Positions 54,095 to 62,696 of a stretch of 64,000 nt of DNA are shown here, piece after piece. The translations under genes and the position numbers were made by a program. This DNA comes from Pseudolactococcus insecticola. Its GTDB lineage: Bacteria; Bacillota; Bacilli; Lactobacillales; Streptococcaceae. Under the pieces are notes generated by a model, which saw only the letters and a program-made list of their open reading frames with translations, had not been told where the DNA came from and made no database searches. Numbering within the stretch: position 1 is the stretch's first letter; each line of letters opens with the position of its first letter. The stretch lies in the NCBI RefSeq assembly GCF_011170065.1, contig NZ_BLLH01000004.1:1-64000 (forward strand), written 5' to 3'.

Positions 54095-54163
54095 ATTCCT
54101 GTTATAGCAAATTTCAGAGAGAATTACTATACCGCTTTGAAATTTGACAATTTTCTGCAACTA

Positions 54164-54196
54164 AAAATTCCTAGTCTGTTTGACTAAGAATTTGAT
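54164..54196 (-). terminator. Terminator of mtlD
   Basis: On the minus strand AAATTCTTAGTC pairs with GACTAGGAATTT around a short loop, with T after it. It lies six bases after the mtlD stop. Confidence 0.75.
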
Positions 54197-54201
54197 TAGT
54201 T

Positions 54202-55350
54202 TTATAAAGCTTCAATCGCTGTTTTGAGTTCTTGAACGAGTTTGGGTTCTTTAACACCTGTGACTGATTCGATGACTTGTGTCAAGTCTTCCGTTGCCAG
54301 ACGATTTTGCAAGTCAACTGCCTGTTCGTCAGAGGCATCAGTATATTTGAAGATTTTTGCTGCTGTTGCCAGATGTGTCGCATAAGACAGATTGCGGTCA
54401 TTGAGCTCACGGATTGGTCTGATGAAGCGTTCGTCATAGCCAAGCTTGCGGATTGGCGTACGAGCAACACGTGTAATCTCGTCAGAAAGGTGCGGATTAA
54501 CAAAACGACCACGGATTTTTTCGTGATAAGCCACTAGCTCAGCCTCGTCAAACAGGTCCCATTTGGCTAAAAGCAGATCACGCGTTTCTTTTTGTGTATT
54601 AACAAGTGCTGTCATGACTCGTTCGTCTTGAAGTGCCGTATCGATAGTCTTAAATCCATAGTAAAAGCCGTTGTAGGCCACTGTGGCATGTCCCGTATTC
54701 ACACTGAAAAGTTTGCGCTCGATGAATGGCTCGAGATCCGTCGCATAGTGTACGCCGTCGAGATGGATTGCTTTATTGCGTAGCTGACTCTCATCAATGA
54801 CCCACTCGCTAAATGGCTCAACCACGACAAATAGCGGATCTTCATGTGTTTGTCCAGGCACGATGCGGTCAACCGCAGCATTTGGAAATCCGATGTAGCT
54901 GTCCACATAAGCCGCATCTTCTGCCGTTAGATAGGCATCGACTTTTGTTTTGAGAAACTCTGAGCCACCGATCATGTTTTCACAGGCAATGACGTCAAGC
55001 GCATCAAGTTTATCTGCCGTTTTACGTGCCTGGATGCCTTTGGCAATAAGTTCTGCAATAAATGGTAAGATATTGGGACCAATCGCTGTTGTCACGATGT
55101 CCGCATTTTTAATGGCATCGATCACGGCATCTGGATTTTTAGCGTTGTTAATTCCAGAAACATGGTCAACTGGAATGTGTGTTGCAGCGTCCTCAGCGAG
55201 TTCGATCTCATAGCTACCGCGCGCATTTAAGGCGTCGATGATTGTTTCATTGACATCTACAAAGGCGACTTCAAATCCATTTTTATGGAGAATTTCGCCG
55301 ATAAATCCACGTCCGATATTACCTGCGCCAAAGTGTACTGCTTTTTTCAT
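54202..55350 (-). CDS. mtlD: Mannitol-1-phosphate 5-dehydrogenase
   Basis: 382 residues. It oxidises mannitol 1-phosphate to fructose 6-phosphate with NAD. The N-terminal [20 protein letters not shown] dinucleotide loop, [13 protein letters not shown] near residue 130, and [17 protein letters not shown] near residue 215 (His-Asn active region) are intact. It lies 30 bases after mtlF in the same transcription unit and closes the mannitol pathway. Confidence 0.96.
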   Translation of the reverse strand: MKKAVHFGAGNIGRGFIGEILHKNGFEVAFVDVNETIIDALNARGSYEIELAEDAATHIPVDHVSGINNAKNPDAVIDAIKNADIVTTAIGPNILPFIAELIAKGIQARKTADKLDALDVIACENMIGGSEFLKTKVDAYLTAEDAAYVDSYIGFPNAAVDRIVPGQTHEDPLFVVVEPFSEWVIDESQLRNKAIHLDGVHYATDLEPFIERKLFSVNTGHATVAYNGFYYGFKTIDTALQDERVMTALVNTQKETRDLLLAKWDLFDEAELVAYHEKIRGRFVNPHLSDEITRVARTPIRKLGYDERFIRPIRELNDRNLSYATHLATAAKIFKYTDASDEQAVDLQNRLATEDLTQVIESVTGVKEPKLVQELKTAIEAL

Positions 55351-55380
55351 GAGTGTTTTCCTTTCAAAACTAGGTGTTTC

Positions 55381-55821
55381 TTAGACTTCTACTGCGTTTA
55401 GAAGATTTGCGATTTCGTCAGCCGTTGTGGCGTCTGCAAGCTTGACAACATTGTCAACATCCGCACAGAAAATCGATATTTTTTGGATAAGATCTAAGTG
55501 CTCGTTACCAACACCTGCGATGCCAAACAGAACAGTCGCAATTTTCGGGTCATTTTCATCGCCAAAGTCAACGCCACGCGGCACTTGAACGATGGTGATG
55601 CCTGTTTTAAGCACGTCTTTTTTTGCCGCATCTGTCCCGTGTGGGATGGCGATAAAATTTCCCATGTAGACCGACAACTCTTTATTGCGCTCAATCATAG
55701 CTGGCACGTAACTCTCAGTCACGTAGCCGCCAGAAACCAGCTGTTCCCCACAAAATGTAATCGCGTCTTCTTTCGTCGCAAACGACTTACGTAGATGAAT
55801 CAGATCTTTTTGGATTTCCAT
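55381..55821 (-). CDS. mtlF: Mannitol PTS EIIA component
   Basis: 146 residues of the PTS EIIA type 2 fold. The phosphorylated histidine lies in [15 protein letters not shown] near residue 60. It passes phosphate from HPr to the EIIB domain of MtlA. It has its own promoter module (MtlR-type dyad, cre, -10) and is followed by mtlD. That EIIA is encoded apart from EIICB is usual for Gram-positive mannitol systems. Confidence 0.95.
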   Translation of the reverse strand: MEIQKDLIHLRKSFATKEDAITFCGEQLVSGGYVTESYVPAMIERNKELSVYMGNFIAIPHGTDAAKKDVLKTGITIVQVPRGVDFGDENDPKIATVLFGIAGVGNEHLDLIQKISIFCADVDNVVKLADATTADEIANLLNAVEV

Positions 55822-55855
55822 TTGAATACCTCTTATTTATTGTCTTTATAGTTAT

Positions 55856-55914
55856 ATTGTAACCGTTTTCATCCTCTGATACAATAAAAGCCTTGTCACA
55901 GAAATTTGTGCCAA
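55856..55914 (-). promoter_or_regulatory. mtlF-mtlD promoter module: MtlR-type dyad, -35, cre, -10
   Basis: In minus-strand order: dyad TTGGCACA-N6-TGTGACAA (55893-55914); TTGTAT at 55879-55884; a 17-base spacer; TACAAT at 55856-55861. A perfect cre (TGTAACCGTTTTCA on plus, 55858-55871) covers spacer and -10. The dyad ends eight bases before the -35, a position for an activator; the cre is placed to block. Confidence 0.8.
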
Positions 55915-55940
55915 GGCTTTAGAGTTGTCAAATCCTAAAC

Positions 55941-57893
55941 TCACTGCTCATACTTAGTAAAACTTTCACCGATAATTTTGCTTAGCAGCTCATAGATAAT
56001 TTCTTTATTTCCCGAGCTGTAGATCGTTGTATAGAGCGTATTTTCAATGATAGAGCTTGAAATTTTACCTAAGATGTAGTTGTAAATGTCATCAACTGAC
56101 TCAGGCGCAGTCAGAAAAAGGATACGATTTGCCAGCATCTCTTTTTTGTCCATGCCCAAAACGGCTACTTGATTTTCAAGATCAAAAATCTTAAAAACTG
56201 GGCGCGTAACTGTCTCAGAAATGCCGTGAATCAGGCAAAGATTTGTCTTTGGAATACCAAACGACGTCCGCTTAAAACGTGACAGAAGCTCAGTATCTGT
56301 ATGATTTTCATAACTTGCTATCTGCTGAATCGTCGTATCAAAATCTGTTGTATTATCAAGCTGCTCAATCGCAAAATTTTCCAGAATTACCTGACTTTTA
56401 ACAAAAAAATCTTGAAAATCAAGCGGATTTTCTGACGCTGTGCCTGTATTTTTGCGCGGTTTTTTCTGACTTCTGACATGGCGAATTGCATGCGTGATTT
56501 CTGAGATATTTGTCAAGGCAAGGCTGGACGCGATTCTGATGAAACTGTCATCGAGTCCTTTTTCTGTCGTGAAAATGATATCGAACTCTTCCAGATTTTC
56601 ATCCAGCATTTGACTGACCTGACTGATCTTGACGCGCGTGATAAACGGGAATTGCGTTTGCAGATTTCTGGCGAGAAACTCCATAGAAACGCGACCTCGA
56701 CTGGTAATCAGGAGCGCTGTCATCGGAAAAACACGACTACTTCGCTCAAGCGTCGCAACAAAGTGCAGCGTCACAAGTGCAATTTCTTGTAATGAAAAAG
56801 CCTGCTCAAAAACTTCAGTCAGAGCTGCTTTGACCGTCTCAAATAGCTCAGCTTGCTCCGTTTTGATCCGTGTCACCAAGTCATTTTTCTCGTCAGAAAA
56901 AAGCTGCGGTAGGATAAATGAACTGCGTAAATGCGTGTTTAATAGCGCAAAAATCTTCTCATCTCGGCCAAAATCAAGACCACTTCTCTCGCTTACTTGC
57001 TCGATCAGATGACGTACTTTATAAGAAAAACTGCTGTCATACTTTTCCTTGAACAACAGATTGCCACCTTTATCAAAGTGCAGCACGTCTGTCATATTAG
57101 CCAGATACATGATTTCAGGCAGACTGATACGCGTCGTGTCGCCAAAGTTTTGAACAATCTTTGTCACAAAATCAACCGCATCCTTTGACGGGTGAAACTG
57201 ATAACGGCTGTCTATCAGATGCCCTTGTGTCAGACGTTCCAGAGTCACTAGAAAAAACAGGCGCAAAACACCCTGCGTGCGGTCAGAAATATTTTGAATA
57301 TCTGACTGATCAAAAGCTACTGTGACAGTATTTATCAGATTTTCTGAAAATAGCTGCAGCAGCTGATTCCTGGCTATTTCTGGTGTGCCGAGACTAAAAA
57401 TATCAGCTGTTGTGAGATTGCTCTCTAGTGCCGACACCAGTAAAGTCCGCTTGATATATTCGCTTGCGATGACTTTCAAACCTTTGTCCCGTGACAAACT
57501 GCAACCTGCAAAAGCAAGATTGTCTTCGATGATTTTGAGATCATTTGTGGCAGTCGGCTGGCTGATACCAAACTGTGACATAAAATCTGATAATTTCGCC
57601 GTCTCAAATATCAGCAAAATCAGCTCCATAAAGTGCCGTTCAGTCTGATCAAAAGTTTCAAGTACACTAACATTCCCATCAGAAAAGCGCGTCAGATCCC
57701 CTTTGATGCTGTAAAGATTATCAATCTTGATCAGACTCGCACCAAAACTCGGCAGAGAGTCCTGCAAGTTTTGCAGATCACGGTAAAGCGTCCTTCGACT
57801 AACGCCTGTAACGTCAATAAGATCAGCAATGCTGACCTTATTTTTCTTGATGATAGCTGTGATGATTTGTTGTTCCCGTTTTGTAACTAACAT
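55941..57893 (-). CDS. mtlR: Mannitol operon activator MtlR (PRD regulator)
   Basis: 650 residues. N-terminal helix-turn-helix (KREQQIITAIIKKNKVSIADLIDVTGVSRRTLYRDL), a second HTH-like segment near residue 100, two PTS regulation domains (about 190-290 and 300-410), an EIIB-gat-like domain (about 415-500) and an EIIA-mtl-like domain (about 505-645, with GIPKTNLCLIHGISE). Phosphorylation by PTS proteins in these domains tunes its activity. It lies between mtlA and mtlF in the same direction. The mtlA terminator stands in front of it, so read-through or an internal promoter is needed. Confidence 0.94.
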   Translation of the reverse strand: MLVTKREQQIITAIIKKNKVSIADLIDVTGVSRRTLYRDLQNLQDSLPSFGASLIKIDNLYSIKGDLTRFSDGNVSVLETFDQTERHFMELILLIFETAKLSDFMSQFGISQPTATNDLKIIEDNLAFAGCSLSRDKGLKVIASEYIKRTLLVSALESNLTTADIFSLGTPEIARNQLLQLFSENLINTVTVAFDQSDIQNISDRTQGVLRLFFLVTLERLTQGHLIDSRYQFHPSKDAVDFVTKIVQNFGDTTRISLPEIMYLANMTDVLHFDKGGNLLFKEKYDSSFSYKVRHLIEQVSERSGLDFGRDEKIFALLNTHLRSSFILPQLFSDEKNDLVTRIKTEQAELFETVKAALTEVFEQAFSLQEIALVTLHFVATLERSSRVFPMTALLITSRGRVSMEFLARNLQTQFPFITRVKISQVSQMLDENLEEFDIIFTTEKGLDDSFIRIASSLALTNISEITHAIRHVRSQKKPRKNTGTASENPLDFQDFFVKSQVILENFAIEQLDNTTDFDTTIQQIASYENHTDTELLSRFKRTSFGIPKTNLCLIHGISETVTRPVFKIFDLENQVAVLGMDKKEMLANRILFLTAPESVDDIYNYILGKISSSIIENTLYTTIYSSGNKEIIYELLSKIIGESFTKYEQ

Positions 57894-57905
57894 GATTGAT
57901 ACCCC

Positions 57906-57935
57906 ATAAAAGCCCGCAATTGCGGGCTTTTATTT
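57906..57935 (-). terminator. Terminator of mtlA
   Basis: TAAAAGCCCGCA-ATTG-type perfect palindrome (TAAAAGCCCGC / GCGGGCTTTTA) with T-runs on both strands, just after the mtlA stop and before mtlR. Confidence 0.88.
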
Positions 57936-57961
57936 CTCATTTTTACTTGATAAAATCTAGC

Positions 57962-59740
57962 TTATTTTTCCATTCTCGCTACCATTTTATCATACTCAGG
58001 TGTTGTTATCAAACTTTCAACGCTTAGATGTTGCGCATTGGGCGCATATTTTTGAGCGAGCGCTGTTGTGTCTGTCGTCGTTACGATGACAATGTTTGCA
58101 GCATTGTAAGCGCCAAGTCCCAAAAATTCAACGTCCATGACTGGAATTTTCACGTCATGATTTTTGAAAATGGCTTGAATCGTCTCTAATCCCATGGTTG
58201 CGCTGCCAGTGTGTGCAGCGTCATGAGCAAAGACCACTTCGTCAATCTGGTTGAGATCAATTTCTACATCATTATCACTAACAGCTGTTTCAGCCGCTAT
58301 GATTGGTGCTGCTGAGTCTGCGCCTGCAAGTGTTGTTACAATTTCTTCGTATTTTGGTGAATTTAGGAAGTTTGAAACAGCCACTCGTGTTGAGCTTGGT
58401 GCGTATTTTGCGGCACGATCTGCCAGTTCTTCTTGCGTCACAACTAGGGTATCTGAGGCGTCCGTTAAGGTTGATATGGCACGGTTGGTCACGTCAATAT
58501 CAAGTCCTGCTTTTTTCACCTTATCGCGCAGGATTGATGCTCCCATTGCTGATGAGCCCATACCCGCATCACAGGCAAAGATGATATGTTTGATGTCACC
58601 AAGCTCTGCAACTGCAGCGTCAAGGCCTGCTTGTGCTTGACCTTTGGCAACGGCTTTGCTTGATGACACTGTAGCTTGTGCAGCTGCCAAGTCTTCATCA
58701 GAAACCATCGACTTGTCATTTTTCAGGATGACTGATGCGACTAGGAAGCTGACAACTGCCGCAACTGTAACACCTGCAATAACCGCTAAAACATTGCCGA
58801 TTCCTTTTGGTGCTGCCATACCTAAAATCGCGATGATAGAACCTGGTGAGGCTGGTGCAACTAGACCTGATCCCAGCATGTTATTTGTAAATGTTCCTGA
58901 TACACCGCCTGCAATAACTGCAAGGAAAAGCGCCGGTTTCATCATGATATAAGGGAAGTAAATTTCGTGGATACCACCGATAAACTGTATGAGCGCAGCT
59001 CCTGGTGCTGTTGCTTTTGCGGAACCCTTGCCAAAGAAAGTGAAGGCTAACAAGACACCAAGACCTGGTCCAGGATTTGCTTCAAGTAAGAAGAGAAGTG
59101 ATTTACCTGTCGCTTGTGCCTGTTCAAGACCAAGCGGTGTCAGGATACCATGGTTGATGGCATTGTTCAAAAAGAGAACTTTGGCTGGTTCAATGAAGAT
59201 ATTTGCCAAAGGAATCAAGTGAGCAGAAACTAAGAAATCAACACCTTTAGCCAAAACATTTGTCAAAATATCAACAAAAGGACCGACCAAGAGATGCGCA
59301 AAGAGCGCGAGAACAAAGCCAATCAAACCTGCTGAAAAGTTATTGACAAGCATTTCAAAGCCTGCTTTGACATGTGGCACAACTACTTCATCAAATTTCT
59401 TAATGACCCAAGCAGCAAGTGGCCCCATTGCCATCGCACCAAGAATCATTGGCACGTCAGAACCTGCAATCGCACCAAATGTTGCAATTGCACCAATGAC
59501 ACCACCGCGTGCATCGTAAACATTGCGACCACCAGTGTAGCCGATCATGATGGGAATCAAATATTTGAGCATGGGATCAACCATGGCAGCAAAATCTTTA
59601 TTTGGCAAAAAACCGTCTGGAATAAAGAGCGCCGTCAGAACACCCCAAGCAATTAAAATCGGGATATTGGGCATGACCATGTTAGATAAAGCTGAGCCCA
59701 AACGTTGGACTTTAACTTTAAGAGATGTTTTTTCGTTCAT
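57962..59740 (-). CDS. mtlA: Mannitol PTS EIICB with an extra degenerate EIIB domain
   Basis: 592 residues. The EIIC domain (about 1-345) has the usual helices and the motif GGIHEIYFPYI near residue 255, which holds the substrate-binding Glu. A first EIIB domain starts near residue 384 with the phosphorylated Cys390 in ACDAGMGSSAMGAS. A second EIIB-like domain (about 498-592) reads AHDAAHTGSATMGLE at the same place, so Cys is replaced by His506. It imports mannitol as mannitol 1-phosphate. It has the same promoter module as mtlF. Confidence 0.95.
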   Translation of the reverse strand: MNEKTSLKVKVQRLGSALSNMVMPNIPILIAWGVLTALFIPDGFLPNKDFAAMVDPMLKYLIPIMIGYTGGRNVYDARGGVIGAIATFGAIAGSDVPMILGAMAMGPLAAWVIKKFDEVVVPHVKAGFEMLVNNFSAGLIGFVLALFAHLLVGPFVDILTNVLAKGVDFLVSAHLIPLANIFIEPAKVLFLNNAINHGILTPLGLEQAQATGKSLLFLLEANPGPGLGVLLAFTFFGKGSAKATAPGAALIQFIGGIHEIYFPYIMMKPALFLAVIAGGVSGTFTNNMLGSGLVAPASPGSIIAILGMAAPKGIGNVLAVIAGVTVAAVVSFLVASVILKNDKSMVSDEDLAAAQATVSSSKAVAKGQAQAGLDAAVAELGDIKHIIFACDAGMGSSAMGASILRDKVKKAGLDIDVTNRAISTLTDASDTLVVTQEELADRAAKYAPSSTRVAVSNFLNSPKYEEIVTTLAGADSAAPIIAAETAVSDNDVEIDLNQIDEVVFAHDAAHTGSATMGLETIQAIFKNHDVKIPVMDVEFLGLGAYNAANIVIVTTTDTTALAQKYAPNAQHLSVESLITTPEYDKMVARMEK

Positions 59741-59782
59741 TTTTTCTACCTCGTGAACTTTTTGTTTTTGACTTATATTTTA

Positions 59783-59841
59783 ATTGTAACCGTTTTCATT
59801 TCCGACGTAAATAAAAACCTTGTCACAGAAATTTGTGACAA
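59783..59841 (-). promoter_or_regulatory. mtlA promoter module: MtlR-type dyad, -35, cre, -10
   Basis: In minus-strand order: perfect dyad TTGTCACA-N6-TGTGACAA (59820-59841); TTTACG at 59806-59811; a 17-base spacer; TACAAT at 59783-59788. A perfect cre covers spacer and -10 (59785-59798). Every spacing is the same as in the mtlF module. Confidence 0.82.
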
Positions 59842-59867
59842 GATTTTTTAGTTACGGCTTTAACGAT

Positions 59868-60224
59868 TTAGCATCGAACACACTCACTTCCCACAACCAA
59901 AATCCGCACATGTATGCCCGCTGTCGTCGGTGGATTTTTGGCAATTTCTGCCTTGGCTTCTGGTGTGACTTGCCACTCAAGTGGTGACATGGCTAGAAAG
60001 TCTGTCCGCAGATTTTCTAGGATATCAAACACGTAGTTGATTTCTTCTTGTTTAAAGTCTGGATAGTTTTCGGCAAATTTTGCAAGGACACTTGCATTGT
60101 CATAGTCTACCGGCATGCCAAATGCGGCCCGTAATTCTTGCAGATAACAGCGGTCTGGGATGACCTTGATGACTTTGCCATGCGCCGTCAGATGTTTTTT
60201 GAGATATAAATAACTTTTGTCAAT
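59868..60224 (-). pseudogene. Remnant of an unidentified gene, 5' end lost
   Basis: The frame ending at 59868 (last residues VVGSECVRC) stays open upstream beyond the ATG at 60116, through residues such as YLKKHLTAHGKVIKVIPDRCYLQELRA, up to a stop near 60277, but contains no ATG, GTG or TTG upstream of 60116. The ATG at 60116 has no Shine-Dalgarno and would begin in the middle of continuous coding-like sequence. The missing 5' part is where the divergent cutC promoter now lies. I do not recognise the family. A functional 82-residue protein from 60116, or an ATT start, cannot be excluded. Confidence 0.5.
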
Positions 60225-60283
60225 TTTTTGAGTATAATTTAATGATATAATAGTTATACCATCTTGTAAAGGACAAAAAGATT

Positions 60284-60916
60284 ATGATAAGAGAATTTTG
60301 CGCTGAAAACTTCACCGACATCCCCCGTGCTGTCGCAGCTGGTGCTGAGCGCATCGAGCTGTGCGACAACCTCGCCGTCGGTGGCACGACGCCAAGTTTT
60401 GGCACCATCAAAGAAACCGCCGACTACCTCAAAGACACCAAAACCACGCTTGCCACCATGATTCGCCCACGTGGCGGCGATTTCGTCTATAACTCGGTCG
60501 AGCTTAGGATCATGGAGTCTGACGTCTTAAAAGCGGTGGAAGCTGGGACGAGTGAACTGGTCTTCGGCGCTCTGACACCTGAAAACACTTTGGATACAGA
60601 AGTCCTCGAGACTTTGATGATTGCAAGTCAAGGTCTCCCTGTAACCTTTCATATGGCGTTTGACGAGATTGCAGATGCTGATCAGCCTGAGGCACTTGAA
60701 ACGCTGATTGAGCTTGGCTTTGACAAGATTCTCATGCACGGCAATTTCCTCGACAAGCCAATCAACACTGACAAAATCGCAACTCTGGTCAGTCAGGCAA
60801 AAAATCGCATTCAGATCATCGCAGGCGGTGGTGTGACAGCTGAAAATGCTAGTAACATCGCAGCCGCAACAGGCAGCGACTATGTTCACGGTACAAAAAT
60901 CGTGGCATTTGACTAA
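60284..60916 (+). CDS. cutC: CutC family protein
   Basis: 210 residues of a TIM-barrel-like fold. Signatures REFCAENFTDIPRAVAAGAERIELCDNLAVGGTTPS near the start, MIRPRGGDFVY near residue 58, ELVFGALTP near residue 88 and VTFHMAFDEI near residue 118 are intact. It was first linked to copper homeostasis, but its biochemical role is unsettled. ATG 60284 has AAAGGA upstream, and TGA-TATAAT lies at about 60245. Confidence 0.92.
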   Translation: MIREFCAENFTDIPRAVAAGAERIELCDNLAVGGTTPSFGTIKETADYLKDTKTTLATMIRPRGGDFVYNSVELRIMESDVLKAVEAGTSELVFGALTPENTLDTEVLETLMIASQGLPVTFHMAFDEIADADQPEALETLIELGFDKILMHGNFLDKPINTDKIATLVSQAKNRIQIIAGGGVTAENASNIAAATGSDYVHGTKIVAFD

Positions 60917-60919
60917 ATA

Positions 60920-60963
60920 AAAAACGCTTTCGTTTTCAAAATATGAAAACAAGCGTTTTTTTT
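60920..60963. terminator. Bidirectional terminator
   Basis: AAAAAACGCTT pairs with AAGCGTTTTTT and an inner GTTTTCA / TGAAAAC hairpin extends it. It is shared by cutC and the convergent carbonic anhydrase gene. Confidence 0.88.
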
Positions 60964-61600
60964 AATTTTCAACACGGTAAATCTCGCGACCTAGCTTGTC
61001 TTGGACGTTGCGATAGTTGCTGCGCAATTTATCTTGTAAGAGATCTTTTTCAGATTGGGAAATCTTGATTGGCGTCTCTAGGATGAGCCAGGTCACCGTT
61101 TGATTGAGCGGTGGCGTTGTCATAGAACCTTTGTAAGTCCAAAACGTATGCTGCTTTGGCAAAAGTTTATTGATGTCAAACTCGACCAGTTTATGCCCTG
61201 TATCAAGCAGGTCATTGATGCTATTATCGGTATTTTCAGGGTCAATGTCTGCAAACACCGTCAAAATCAGCTGGTTGATGTCAACACTCTCAAAAGCAAA
61301 ATGAATCTCAGCTGCATGGCGTTTGCCATTGACCAAATGCTCCGCACCGTCGTGAAAATGAAAGCGATTTAGCATATACTCATGCCCACGCCATTTGAGA
61401 TCGCCATCCGCATAGATCTGGATGCCAATCGGCGTGTCTTTGACAATCACTTCCTGCATTTCAGGCAGACTAATCTCAAGCGACGTGTCATTTTTAGCAA
61501 TCAGCTGCGTTGTATCAATATCAATCGGCGACTGTGGAATCAGCGTCTTATCTGCCATGGCCCATTTTTCTTGGTGCCGATAATCTAAATGTTTCATCAC
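60962..61600 (-). CDS. Alpha-type carbonic anhydrase
   Basis: About 212 residues. Alpha-class signatures are present: QSPIDI near residue 24, the zinc ligands in FHFHDGAEHLVNGKRHAAEIHF (residues about 80-101), and TTPPLNQTVTWLIL near residue 160. It hydrates CO2 to bicarbonate. No signal peptide is visible, although many bacterial alpha enzymes are exported, so it may be cytosolic and supply bicarbonate for carboxylations. Start GTG 61600 (AGGAG ten bases upstream) or the next codon, ATG 61597. A CodY-like box lies in its promoter. Confidence 0.9.
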   Translation of the reverse strand: MMKHLDYRHQEKWAMADKTLIPQSPIDIDTTQLIAKNDTSLEISLPEMQEVIVKDTPIGIQIYADGDLKWRGHEYMLNRFHFHDGAEHLVNGKRHAAEIHFAFESVDINQLILTVFADIDPENTDNSINDLLDTGHKLVEFDINKLLPKQHTFWTYKGSMTTPPLNQTVTWLILETPIKISQSEKDLLQDKLRSNYRNVQDKLGREIYRVEN

Positions 61601-61630
61601 TGCTTCTGCACTCCTTTTAAAGTTGTCCCT

Positions 61631-61655
61631 ATTTTACCACAATTTTCTGAATTTT
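61631..61655 (-). promoter_or_regulatory. Carbonic anhydrase promoter with CodY-like box
   Basis: On the minus strand an extended -10 TGG-TAAAAT (hexamer 61631-61636). AATTTTCTGAATTTT at 61641-61655 agrees with the CodY consensus AATTTTCWGAAAATT at 13 of 15 positions and lies in the spacer next to the -10, where binding would repress. Confidence 0.5.
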
Positions 61656-61682
61656 TGTGACATAATTGTGATAGACCATACC

Positions 61683-62696
61683 TTATTTAAGTTTGAGTTT
61701 TGGATAGACAAAGCCTAGAAACAGCCCTGTGAAAACAAAAGCCACAGCAAGCACCTTGTCATCAAATCTGATCAAGCCAAGCACAAGTTCAATCGCACTG
61801 ACTGAAAGAATCAGCCGCTTGATCACACCTTGTGCAGCACGCATTTTATCCGCGTGTGTCGATGGATAAAGACTGACTAACACCTGATAATCCTGCGACT
61901 GTCCGAGGGGCAGAAGCTGAAAAACCAGCAAATAGTCAAACAACACCGCAAGCAAGAGTGCTAGCACGCCATTTCCGATGAAAACCAGCGACAACACCGC
62001 AAGCCCCGTCAGTCGTAGCGTGAGCGCAAAATAGTCCCCACTGCGCAGAAAAGTCCTGATGAAAAGGTAGTCATAGGCCTTGGTCGTCTTGCCGAGAAAG
62101 CCATCCAGATACTTGCGACGCTTGGCGCTCTGACGCAGACCTTTGACGTCTGTAAACTGGCTAAAAATCTTCAAAATCGTGTTCTGACGAGCAGTTTCGT
62201 AGCTGATCAGCTGCGACCAGTCGATCAGATTGTTTTTGATAAATGTCTGAGACTTTCTGACGAGCAAGCCATATTTGATGGCGACTAAACACAGCGCCCA
62301 GATGATGCTGACGGGCAGACTTACTTGTGCAAGTGGGCTTAAAATCACGGCTAAAAACACCAGCAAAATCGCTGGCATGACAAGCGAGCTTTTCGCGCTA
62401 CGCTTGAGATGTGACTGGACTGCTGCTTCTTTTGCAAGCAAAAACTGCTCATCTGCTGGCTCGACAAATGTCGCAAGACGTCCAAAAAATAACCCCATGA
62501 TTGAGATCAATACAGCAAGAATGATGCCCGGCAACCAATGTTCAGGCAGCGTTTTGATGACAGCCGCATATTGATAGGCCAAAAAACCAATCAAAAACAT
62601 GAGCACCAGCACAAAGTGATCGTTGAAAACGAAGCGCAGATACCGCAGATTTTGCGCGCGCCATTTGGCTTTTCGCGTGTCAAATAGCGTCTTCAT
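61683..62696 (-). CDS. ecsB: ABC transporter permease EcsB
   Basis: About 337 residues from ATG 62696, overlapping the ecsA stop by four bases (ATGA). Six or more hydrophobic helices and the EcsB pattern (FDTRKAKWRAQNLRYLRFVFNDHFV at the start; SLYPSTHADKMRAAQGV near residue 280). With EcsA it forms an exporter that affects protein secretion, processing and peptide pheromone handling in Firmicutes. Confidence 0.9.
   Translation of the reverse strand: MKTLFDTRKAKWRAQNLRYLRFVFNDHFVLVLMFLIGFLAYQYAAVIKTLPEHWLPGIILAVLISIMGLFFGRLATFVEPADEQFLLAKEAAVQSHLKRSAKSSLVMPAILLVFLAVILSPLAQVSLPVSIIWALCLVAIKYGLLVRKSQTFIKNNLIDWSQLISYETARQNTILKIFSQFTDVKGLRQSAKRRKYLDGFLGKTTKAYDYLFIRTFLRSGDYFALTLRLTGLAVLSLVFIGNGVLALLLAVLFDYLLVFQLLPLGQSQDYQVLVSLYPSTHADKMRAAQGVIKRLILSVSAIELVLGLIRFDDKVLAVAFVFTGLFLGFVYPKLKLK

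Noticed and set aside
55886-55921. Terminator between mtlR and mtlF
   Set aside because: The dyad is followed by only four T and recurs upstream of mtlA at the same distance from a -35, so it is better explained as an operator.
59813-59851. Terminator upstream of mtlA
   Set aside because: No gene ends here in the needed direction except the short remnant; the dyad matches the one at mtlF with identical spacing.
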